Of a DNA stretch of 37,480 nt, positions 30,897 to 37,480 are shown piece by piece; within the stretch, counting starts at the first letter, position 1; every line of letters starts with the position of its first letter. The stretch spans positions 1-37,480 of the forward strand of contig CAIYNT010000034.1 in assembly GCA_903927605.1 (NCBI GenBank). The letters are read 5' to 3'. This stretch comes from an uncultured Holophagaceae bacterium. GTDB taxonomy: Bacteria > Acidobacteriota > Holophagae > Holophagales > Holophagaceae. Both the position numbers and the translations under genes were made by a program. The notes under the pieces are model-generated. The model saw only the letters and a program-made list of their open reading frames with translations. It ran no database searches and was not told the DNA's origin.

Positions 30897-33569
30897 TCAG
30901 GGTTCCAGCGCCTTCAAGAGCGCTTCGGGGGCATAGGGCTTGTAGAGCACACTCATGAGCCAGGGCTCGCCCGGGCTGGTGTCGCGTGCTGCCGTGGAGA
31001 GGAGAATCTGACGGCATCGCCGGGTCTCGAACTGCATTTTCAACCAGGGTCGAAGATCACCCATGCTGTCGGTCTGTTCAGAGATGAGCAGATCTACGGA
31101 GTGTTCAGACAACATGAGCGCTGCTTCCGTGCGGCTTGCGGCTTCTCGGACCTCCCATCCCTGTCCAAGGACCCCCAGCAGGCGCTTGCGGAAGAAGGCG
31201 CTGGGCTCCAGGAGCAGGATCGTGAGAATGGGTGCCCGGCGGGCGATGTCAGCCTCATCCAACCCCAGCGACAAGAGGGCCTCCTTTGCGGCGCTCCTTA
31301 GGCCCAGGCCAGTGGCGCGGTTGAAGATCTCCTTGAGGGGTTCCACGAGGCTCACCTGGCGAGTGATGCCTCCGATCTCACACAATCGGGCCAGTTCTCG
31401 CCAGTCCTGATCCTTGCGCTCGAGCTCCCTGCGCAGAAAATCCGCAAGCTCCAGAGCCAGTTCCACCCGCATGATGAATTCAGGATCCTGGAGAGATTCT
31501 CGAAGCGCCAGGAGGGCCGGAGCACGTTCTGGGCCCTTGAGTGGTATCCCGTTCATCAGAGCGCGGGCCTTCTCTTCGCGACCAGCGATGTGACTCAGAC
31601 TGGCGCTGCGCCGTCCCAACTCCTTCACCACTGCGGCCACCCGGTCGTTGGTGTCCCGGTCCCAGTCACCCTTGGTCCGGAGGTCGAAGAGAAAGTCGGA
31701 AAAGACATCTTTCAGGCGAGTGTAGAGCGCCTGGTCGAAACAGTAGAGATTCTGAGTGGTGAGGATCGCCCGCAGGCGCTGACCTTCTCCCTCACGGTCA
31801 TCACAGCATCGTGTAATCAGTTGTTCCAGGTCCGGAAGAGCCTCCTGGGGCAGGGGACGCTCGAAACCTGGGAACGCCGCGAGAAGTCCCTCCAGCACTC
31901 TGATGAGCACCTGGGGTAATTTGAGATGGGACGACTTCGCGAGCAGGCCCAGTCCGGCCTCGGGAGTGGCGAGCTCCGCAAGAGCCTCCACCAGAGCCTC
32001 CTGAAGCCGGGCCGGCTTGCCATCGTGCAGGAGATCAAGAAGGACGGGGCCCGCTGAAGGACAGCGGATGGCGCTAAGCGATTCCACCGCCTCGAGAAGC
32101 AAGTCATCTCGGACATCGCCCTTGAGGAAGGCCATCAGGGGTTCGGCTGCGGCCTTGGTGCCATTGACCATGAAGATCCGGAGAGCTGTGCGGACCTGAT
32201 CAGGGTGCCCGGATTGAAACAGCGTCATAACCGAAGGAAAGCTGGAGGGCAGTTTCCCGAAATGATGCATGGCCCGGTGACCGACCTCGACGATGGCATC
32301 CTGCATGGCGCGCAGGAAGAAGGGCACCAATGCATCCTCCTCACGTGCACCGAGCACGTCCAGGCAGGTTGAGCGGCGTTTGGGATCGGAAATCCCGAGG
32401 ACCCACCCCAGGGCAACCTCATCTGTCGCTGGCACCAGGCGGCAGAACGCGTAATCCAGCCCTTCGCTATGAGAGAAACGGCCACAGGCTTGTTGGAGCA
32501 TTGGCACAACCCGAATACTGGCGAGGCGTCCCTCGGCAACCTGGCGCACCAGGCATTCACAAGTCTGGTTCAGCGTCATGCCCAGAGAAATCCGCTGCTT
32601 GAGCGCAGTATCTTGTGCTTCGGTCACCATGGCACTGAACCGGGCGACCTTACCCTCCACGAGGAGGACCAGCGACTCGGTGAGAAACCGTTCGTAAGGT
32701 CCCTTGGCTTGATCCCGGAGCTTGTCCAGGTGGGGGAGGGGATGGCCGCCTTCCCCTGCCGCAAGAGCCAGCTGCATGCCGCGGACGGTCTCCGCCTGAA
32801 CCTCACCCATCCGCTCCACCAAGGCATCGGCCAGATCGCCTTTGGCGGAAGTGCGCGCCCCAGTCTGTAATCGATGGGTCAGGTCCTCAAGTGATTCGAG
32901 ATCCTCCAAGGTCTGCAGGGTTTCCTGGAACAGTCCAAGGAGCAGGGACCCTGAGTCATCACCGGGTAGCTCGGCCGCAGCCCGAAGCAACAGCCGTAAG
33001 GAGAGAGGATCGGCGCCGACCATGGCCTCCCAGAGTGAGGAAAGGTCTTCGGCTTCAGCCACTGCGGCCAAGCCCCGGGCGCCTTGGTGTGCCAGCCGGG
33101 GATTCGCCTCGCCCTCCAGTAGGCGGCCAAGATAAAAGGAGAGAGGCTGCTGGGGGTCCTGGGTGCCCAGTTCTCGACGAAGAATCAACTGCCGATCGGG
33201 ATCGGTTCGTTGGGTGGCCAGCTTTTGGAGGGCCTCCCTTCCAGACCGGAGTTCCAGGTGGCCCAAGGCAGTGCAGCCTTCATCGAACACTCCCAGATCG
33301 GGTTCCTGCTGAAGGGCCTGGAACAGCCACGGCACCCATTCCGGCCAGTCAAATTTCGCGGTAAGTCCCAGAATGAGCCGTTTCTGTGTAGGAGGGGTGG
33401 AAGGTTTAACCAGTCGGCTCCCAAGCTCGGGCAAGGCCAGCTGGCGAAGCTGCTGTAGCAGTTGGTAGAGCCGCACTTGGGAGGCCGCATCAGCCTCTGG
33501 ATGGCTTCCCAGCCAGGTTCGGAGCTCTTCCAGCGGGGTCATGGGGATGTGTCGAAGCGGCGCGGCCAT
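30897..33569 (-). CDS. HEAT-like repeat protein with C-terminal pseudo-receiver domain
   Basis: This 890-residue protein is almost entirely helical repeats (HEAT/armadillo-like; e.g. AAAEPLMAFLKGDVRDDLLLEAVESL, ALVEALAELATPEAGLGLLAKSS) and has no signal peptide. The last ~120 residues (ILTILLLEPSAFFRKRLLGVLGQGW ... VDLLISEQTDSMGDLRPW ... LMSVLYKPYAPEALLKAL) follow a receiver domain, including the Lys-Pro near the end. The phospho-acceptor position reads SEQ where Asp is expected, so it is probably not phosphorylated. It may be a scaffold for signalling or motility. The ATG at 33569 is used; one at 33542 would lose nine residues. It heads the minus operon and is divergent from 33643. Confidence 0.8.
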   Translation of the reverse strand: MAAPLRHIPMTPLEELRTWLGSHPEADAASQVRLYQLLQQLRQLALPELGSRLVKPSTPPTQKRLILGLTAKFDWPEWVPWLFQALQQEPDLGVFDEGCTALGHLELRSGREALQKLATQRTDPDRQLILRRELGTQDPQQPLSFYLGRLLEGEANPRLAHQGARGLAAVAEAEDLSSLWEAMVGADPLSLRLLLRAAAELPGDDSGSLLLGLFQETLQTLEDLESLEDLTHRLQTGARTSAKGDLADALVERMGEVQAETVRGMQLALAAGEGGHPLPHLDKLRDQAKGPYERFLTESLVLLVEGKVARFSAMVTEAQDTALKQRISLGMTLNQTCECLVRQVAEGRLASIRVVPMLQQACGRFSHSEGLDYAFCRLVPATDEVALGWVLGISDPKRRSTCLDVLGAREEDALVPFFLRAMQDAIVEVGHRAMHHFGKLPSSFPSVMTLFQSGHPDQVRTALRIFMVNGTKAAAEPLMAFLKGDVRDDLLLEAVESLSAIRCPSAGPVLLDLLHDGKPARLQEALVEALAELATPEAGLGLLAKSSHLKLPQVLIRVLEGLLAAFPGFERPLPQEALPDLEQLITRCCDDREGEGQRLRAILTTQNLYCFDQALYTRLKDVFSDFLFDLRTKGDWDRDTNDRVAAVVKELGRRSASLSHIAGREEKARALMNGIPLKGPERAPALLALRESLQDPEFIMRVELALELADFLRRELERKDQDWRELARLCEIGGITRQVSLVEPLKEIFNRATGLGLRSAAKEALLSLGLDEADIARRAPILTILLLEPSAFFRKRLLGVLGQGWEVREAASRTEAALMLSEHSVDLLISEQTDSMGDLRPWLKMQFETRRCRQILLSTAARDTSPGEPWLMSVLYKPYAPEALLKALEP

Positions 33570-33642
33570 CCTGTTCCCATCGGCCAGTCATGCCCTGGGG
33601 TCAAGAACCACGTTTCTCCACCGGAAGTGTTAGCGTTTTGCA

Positions 33643-34323
33643 ATGCGAGTTCTGCTCCTAGCCCTTCTGGCATTTGCCCTTCGGGCCCAGGCCCCTGCCT
33701 TCCTGAGCCAGTTGCCTCCCGCGGTTCAGGCGGAGGCCTTGGACATCGTGAATCGGGCGGATTTTGTTTTCGAGACCCGAACTCAGCCCAAGCATGTTCG
33801 TCTCGCCACCATGGAGAAGCTATTCGACCATCCTGTCCTGGGAGCTGCGATGTGGCGGTACTGTCAGTTTGTGCCGGCCTTCTATGCCTTCCTCCATCCG
33901 AATGGTGCCTGGAGCATTGACGATACTCGCGGTCTCCGGGGAACCCTGCGCCTGATCTACCGGCGGCCGGGGCACCGAATCTACCTGGTGGAGGGTCGGG
34001 CCGAGAATGGCCGTTTGAAGACCCCCTTTCCCGTGGGTGCGAAGATGCTCACCTCCTACCGCTACTGGGAAGGCAAGAATGGTTTTGAAAGCCACCTTCA
34101 GACTTGGACGGCCCTGGACTCGGCCCTCCTGGGTGTGATGGCGCGTCCCTTCCGTGGCTACATCAAGGGTCGTCAGGACGAGTTCATCGCTTACATCAAC
34201 GGGAACGTGGCCACGTTTGGGGAGTTCGCCGACTTGAGTCCCGGTGATTTCCATGACCCCCTTCGGCGGGATGGGGATCCGATGGCCCTCCGCGAGTTCG
34301 AAGCACTCTTCGCGGGGAAGTGA
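33643..34323 (+). CDS. Exported protein of unknown function
   Basis: This 226-residue protein has a signal peptide (MRVLLLALLAFALRAQA) and then a mixed alpha/beta soluble domain. There is no recognised motif; RLIYRRPGHRIYLVEGRAENGRL and KMLTSYRYWEGKNGFESHLQTW are notable, with a Trp/Tyr-rich core. It ends in a one-base overlap (TGATG) with the next gene, so it is coupled to two membrane proteins. I cannot assign a function. Upstream 33570-33642 separates it from the divergent HEAT-like gene and probably carries both promoters. Confidence 0.8.
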   Translation: MRVLLLALLAFALRAQAPAFLSQLPPAVQAEALDIVNRADFVFETRTQPKHVRLATMEKLFDHPVLGAAMWRYCQFVPAFYAFLHPNGAWSIDDTRGLRGTLRLIYRRPGHRIYLVEGRAENGRLKTPFPVGAKMLTSYRYWEGKNGFESHLQTWTALDSALLGVMARPFRGYIKGRQDEFIAYINGNVATFGEFADLSPGDFHDPLRRDGDPMALREFEALFAGK

Positions 34324-35006
34324 TGCGCTTTCCATTTGCGGCGTCCTACCGGGCCCTGACCCAACCCGGCACTGCCTTCGCTTCGACCCCGCCCACCCTT
34401 GGCCGGGCCGTCCGAGACATGGCCCTAGTCTGGATACCCCTGGCCCTGGCGAACACGGCCTGGACCGTGTGGCGGATGCTTCATGTCTATGGGGGGCTGA
34501 GAGGTGGGACCAGCATGCCTGGGATTTTGGGGTGGCTCAGAGTGGATCCTGTGGATTTCCACGACCTGGTCACCATGCTGCCCGCGCCTCCTGTCTTCGG
34601 CCGGATCTGGCCCTGGCTCGGGCTGGTCGTGCCCCTCGGGGTGCTCGGAACCTGGCTCCATCACGCTGTCTGGGATCACCTGGGCCTATGGCTGCTGGGG
34701 GGGCTGAAGGAGCGGCGGGGCTTCCGGACTAGCCTTCTGGCAGAGGCCGAGGCCCTGCGCATCGCGGCAGTAGGAACCTTGGTGGGTCTTCTGGGCCACC
34801 TACCGGGGTTGGGTGTCCTGCTGGCCTTGCCCCTGTTGTTGCTGGACGCCTATCTGTGGCTTTTTCGTGGGTTCGCTTTGGCGGCCCGACATCATTGCGA
34901 CCTCTGGCGGGGTCTCGCGGCCACAGTGGTGCATGCGGTGCTGTTGGGGTGCTTGGCTCTATTGCTTCTCACACTAATGCTAATCATGGTTCGGATGGCG
35001 GCATGA
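34323..35006 (+). CDS. Yip1-like multi-pass membrane protein
   Basis: This 227-residue protein has about five hydrophobic helices, for example ALVWIPLALANTAWTVW, WPWLGLVVPLGVLGTWLHHAVWDHLGLWLLGG, LGVLLALPLLLLDAYLWLF and VLLGCLALLLLTLMLIMV. The layout and the GTWLHHA/WLLGG stretch resemble bacterial Yip1-domain proteins, which have no defined role. The ATG at 34323 overlaps the upstream stop; an adjacent GTG at 34320 would add one residue. It ends in an ATGA overlap with the DUF2752 gene. Confidence 0.75.
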   Translation: MRFPFAASYRALTQPGTAFASTPPTLGRAVRDMALVWIPLALANTAWTVWRMLHVYGGLRGGTSMPGILGWLRVDPVDFHDLVTMLPAPPVFGRIWPWLGLVVPLGVLGTWLHHAVWDHLGLWLLGGLKERRGFRTSLLAEAEALRIAAVGTLVGLLGHLPGLGVLLALPLLLLDAYLWLFRGFALAARHHCDLWRGLAATVVHAVLLGCLALLLLTLMLIMVRMAA

Positions 35007-35377
35007 GGCGGATTCCCTGGCTGGCGCTGGGTTCCCTGCTTGCTGGATTGGGAGCCTGGGCCGCCGCGTTGCTTCAGCCGGTATCGGATCTGCTCCCTGG
35101 CTGTACCTTCAAGCGCCTTACAGGTTTCGCCTGTGCAACCTGTGGACTGACCCGCTGTGTAATGGCCCTGGGCCGATGGGATTGGCGAGAGGCCTTCCAT
35201 TGGCACCCGGCCGTGGCGGCTCTTGCTGCGCTGCTTCCGGCTCTGGTGCTGTGGGATCTTCGCCGGGCTTGGAGGAGCAATCCGTATCCTCCGCTGCCAA
35301 ACTCGTTGGCTACCCGGGTGACCATCTGGCTGATTCTGCTCGGAGTCTGGGTCCTGCAGGTGGCGCGGGGGATCTAG
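35003..35377 (+). CDS. DUF2752 membrane protein
   Basis: This 124-residue protein has three or so membrane segments and the DUF2752 hallmark CTFKRLTGFACATCGLTRC, where CATCGLTR is conserved. Cysteines in that motif could bind metal or form a disulfide; the function of the family is unknown. The ATG at 35003 overlaps the preceding gene by four bases, and a longer open frame upstream (34856) is not needed. It closes the 33643-35377 operon. Confidence 0.88.
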   Translation: MRRIPWLALGSLLAGLGAWAAALLQPVSDLLPGCTFKRLTGFACATCGLTRCVMALGRWDWREAFHWHPAVAALAALLPALVLWDLRRAWRSNPYPPLPNSLATRVTIWLILLGVWVLQVARGI

Positions 35378-35416
35378 TCCGGTCATGCTTTGGGCACGCC
35401 TCACCGGAGTCCTGCC

Positions 35417-35773
35417 ATGTTCCAGCAAATCCTGGATCAGCTCATCGAACGAGTGCCCGAGGCACTGGCTGCGACCTTCAATGACCGGGACGGAGATCCG
35501 ATCTGCACCCGTACCATCCAGGTGTCCAATGAAGGCCTGCAGCTGCTGGGCGCCTACCAGCACGTGGTAAAGCGCCACCTTCAGCAGGCCGTGGAGGAAT
35601 TCGACCGGGGTGAGGTCAAGCAGGTGGCCTTTGCGACGGATCAGCACTGGATCCTGATGATGGGGGCTCAGGAACAGTGCACCCTGGTGCTGGTGATGCA
35701 GCGGGAGGGCCTTCTTGGCCGGGCCCGCTTCCATATGGAGCGGACCATCGAAGCTCTGAACCACGAATTGTAG
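35417..35773 (+). CDS. Roadblock/LC7-domain-like protein
   Basis: This 118-residue soluble protein fits the Roadblock/LC7 fold: helix LDQLIERVPEALAATFNDRDGDPICTRTI, a central helix (AYQHVVKRHLQQAVEEFD), strands (VKQVAFATDQHWILMMGAQEQCTLVLVM) and a C-terminal helix (ARFHMERTIEALNHEL). Bacterial members such as MglB act as GTPase-activating partners or adaptors in polarity and motility. No Ras-like GTPase gene is visible next to it. GGAG precedes the ATG at 35417. NupC follows 10 bp later. Confidence 0.75.
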   Translation: MFQQILDQLIERVPEALAATFNDRDGDPICTRTIQVSNEGLQLLGAYQHVVKRHLQQAVEEFDRGEVKQVAFATDQHWILMMGAQEQCTLVLVMQREGLLGRARFHMERTIEALNHEL

Positions 35774-35783
35774 GGAGTTCTCG

Positions 35784-37157
35784 ATGGAAAGGTTCATCGG
35801 CTTGGCCGGGATCTTGGCCTTCATGGCCATTGCCTACCTGCTTTCGCACAAACGGAGCGCCATCCACTGGAAGACCATCGTCTGGGGCCTCGGACTCCAG
35901 TGGATCTTTGCCCTCATCGTGCTGAAGGGAACCGCCATATCCGGACTCTTGTCCTTTCTTCCCTTTCCGAAGGGCGGGGGCTGGGTGGTTTTCGCCCTGA
36001 TGTTTATGCCCATGCTGCTAAGACGCTTTGCGTCCTTCGAGAACAAGGCCCTCAACTGGGGCGTCTTCGGGGTCATCGTCGTGGGCCTGTTGAGGGGAGA
36101 CCTGGTTGGCTCCTCCTTTGAAAAGATGCGCATCGTGGTCGAGCACCTCATGGCCTACGCGCACGAGGGCGCCAGCTTCGTTTTCGGGTCGCTGTCCGAT
36201 GGCCCCGGAGGCAATGTGGGCATGGTGTTCGCCTTTGCGGTTTTGCCCACCATCATCTTCGTCGCTTCGATTTTCGCGGTGCTCTACTACGTGGGCATCA
36301 TGCAGTGGGTGGTTGGTGCTGCGGCCCGGGCCATGGGCCGATTCCTGAAGGTTTCCGGCGCCGAGAGCGTCAGCGTGGCCGCCAGCATCCTCATGGGGCA
36401 GACCGAGGCCCCGCTTACCATCCGGCCCTTCCTGGCCCGCATGACCCGCAGTGAGCTCATGGTGATCATGACGGCCGGCATGGCCCACGTATCCGGGAGC
36501 ATCATGGTGGCCTACGTTCAGGTGGCCCATGTGGACATCGTGCACCTGCTCACGGCGGTGATCATGACGGCTCCAGGCGCCGTGATGATGGCCAAGCTGT
36601 TGGAGCCAGAGACGGAAAGCCCAGAGACGGCTGGTGAGATCAAGGTGGACATCCCCAACCATGACGCGAATGTGCTGGACGCCGCGGCCCGGGGAGCTTT
36701 CGAGGGTGGCCAACTGGCATTCAACGTGGCGGTCATGCTCATCGCCTTCATCGCGCTCATCTATCTCCTCAACGGGGTGATGAAGGCCATCCACCCCGGA
36801 TTCAGCCTGGAGCTGATCCTCGGTTGGGCGTTCAAGATCCCCGCCTTTCTGATGGGCGTTCCGTGGGCCGAGGCTGGCCAGGTGGGGGGATTGCTGGGCA
36901 AACGCATGGTGGTGAACGAATTCGTGGCCTTCCTGGACCTGGGGCGGATGACGGCCCTCTCCGCCAAGGCCAAGCTCATCTCCACCTTCGCACTTTGCGG
37001 TTTCGCGAATTTCAGCAGCATCGCCATTCAAGTGGGCGGCATTGGCGCCCTCGTTCCCGAGCGACGTGGCGACCTGGCAAGGCTGGGAATAAGGGCCATG
37101 CTGGCGGGTACCCTGGCCAATTTTCTTAGCGCCTGCATTGCCGGTGTTCTGACTTAG
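35784..37157 (+). CDS. NupC/CNT-family concentrative nucleoside transporter
   Basis: This 457-residue inner-membrane protein takes up nucleosides using a Na+ or H+ gradient. Family features: N-terminal helices (FIGLAGILAFMAIAYLLSHKRSAI), the gate motif SILMGQTEAPLTIRPFL, the helix GMAHVSGSIMVAYVQ, and the C-terminal block KRMVVNEFVAFLDLG ... LCGFANFSSIAIQVGGIGALVPERRGDLARLGIRAMLAGTLANFLSACIAG. All conserved binding residues (QTEAPL, NEF, FANF) look intact. GGGAG precedes the ATG. It is 10 bp after the Roadblock-like gene and probably co-transcribed with it. Confidence 0.95.
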   Translation: MERFIGLAGILAFMAIAYLLSHKRSAIHWKTIVWGLGLQWIFALIVLKGTAISGLLSFLPFPKGGGWVVFALMFMPMLLRRFASFENKALNWGVFGVIVVGLLRGDLVGSSFEKMRIVVEHLMAYAHEGASFVFGSLSDGPGGNVGMVFAFAVLPTIIFVASIFAVLYYVGIMQWVVGAAARAMGRFLKVSGAESVSVAASILMGQTEAPLTIRPFLARMTRSELMVIMTAGMAHVSGSIMVAYVQVAHVDIVHLLTAVIMTAPGAVMMAKLLEPETESPETAGEIKVDIPNHDANVLDAAARGAFEGGQLAFNVAVMLIAFIALIYLLNGVMKAIHPGFSLELILGWAFKIPAFLMGVPWAEAGQVGGLLGKRMVVNEFVAFLDLGRMTALSAKAKLISTFALCGFANFSSIAIQVGGIGALVPERRGDLARLGIRAMLAGTLANFLSACIAGVLT

Positions 37158-37233
37158 CAAGGAAAAACCAGCAGGCGTAATCGGACTCCAGCCCTTGGGG
37201 ACTTCTGCCGATGAGGGATCATCTGGAGGTTTC

Positions 37234-37425
37234 ATGGTTTGGTTCCGCCCTGTCTGTTGTGTGTCTCTTGCCTTCGCGGCGGGAGCCCTTGCCGCTGGAG
37301 ACTATGACGCGCTCCTGGGGGCGATGAAAAAGTCCTGGCCGAACAGTGAGCATTTCGTCGGTGGCGGGACCTGGTTGACCGGGTGGGTCGGCGCGGCGGT
37401 GCCCAGCGTCGAAATGCGATGTTGA
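37234..37425 (+). CDS. Short exported ORF at window edge, possibly a broken gene
   Basis: From the ATG at 37234 (GGAGG seven bases upstream) comes a 63-residue frame with a signal peptide (about 21 residues, ending AAGALAAG) and then DYDALLGAMKKSWPNSEHFVG, a plausible start of a larger secreted protein. It stops at 37425. Another frame on the same strand stays open to the window end (through AMLNKPVAARAKLIAMG), so a frameshift may have separated the two. The window ends too soon to decide. No family recognised. Confidence 0.45.
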   Translation: MVWFRPVCCVSLAFAAGALAAGDYDALLGAMKKSWPNSEHFVGGGTWLTGWVGAAVPSVEMRC

Positions 37426-37480
37426 ACAAGCCCGTAGCGGCGAGGGCCAAACTGATCGCTATGGGGAAATCGGGTCTGGC

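Noticed and set aside
36018..37235. 405-residue minus-strand His-rich frame over the NupC gene
   Set aside because: The His-rich composition is the complement of ATG/GTG-rich membrane codons. NupC is unambiguous.

Overview
The window is a GC-rich chromosomal segment from a Gram-negative bacterium. It has an outer-membrane porin and beta-barrel proteins, many Sec signal peptides, a FliW/CsrA pair, c-type cytochromes and an IHF/HU-family protein. The protein style (secreted TPR/PEGA proteins, peptidase fused to a TolB-like propeller and barrel, extracytoplasmic flavin and haem proteins) fits Acidobacteriota, perhaps a Holophagae/Geothrix relative. That placement is inference; there is no rRNA gene here. 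No tRNA, rRNA or CRISPR array was recognised.

Layout. (1) 1-3726: the end of uvrA faces a tight minus-strand operon: RNase D-like exonuclease, fliW, csrA and a 57-residue YjfB-like protein. (2) 3755-8142, plus strand: a single-repeat GDT1/UPF0016 cation transporter, a DCC thiol-disulfide protein, then a HvfA/HvfB/HvfC-type RiPP cluster (Cys-rich exported precursor, MNIO/DUF692 enzyme, DUF2063 partner), YceI, an ECF sigma factor and a short zinc-finger anti-sigma. (3) 8139-16165, minus strand: a metallophosphoesterase behind a zinc metallopeptidase/propeller/barrel gene. That gene is split by a 4,269-bp insertion (10712-14980) flanked by the 5-bp duplication TTTCA. Removing the insertion and one TTTCA restores one 845-codon reading frame. 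The insertion carries a RecQ-like helicase, a PP2C fragment, an IHF/HU-like gene and four 220-bp tandem non-coding repeats. No transposase was seen.

(4) 16200-20646, plus strand: two copies of the palindrome TGAGA-N5-TCTCA precede five overlapping or near-abutting genes: ApbE flavin transferase, outer-membrane porin, di-haem peroxidase-like cytochrome, FMN-binding-domain protein and a His-rich 4-TM protein. This looks like a flavinylated extracytoplasmic electron-transfer system. (5) 20802-26905: mutL faces aroA and a very large sigma-54 activator. (6) 26948-33569, minus strand: a one-TM small protein, a PEGA/TPR protein, a TPR/beta-propeller protein and a HEAT-like protein with a degenerate receiver domain, probably one operon with aroA. 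(7) 33643-37480, plus strand: exported protein, Yip1-like and DUF2752 membrane proteins, a Roadblock/LC7 protein, a NupC-type nucleoside transporter and a small exported ORF at the edge.

Best candidates for undescribed biology: the RiPP metallophore/bufferin-like cluster with its own ECF switch; the operator-controlled flavinylation operon; and the helicase/IHF/repeat element that split a peptidase gene.
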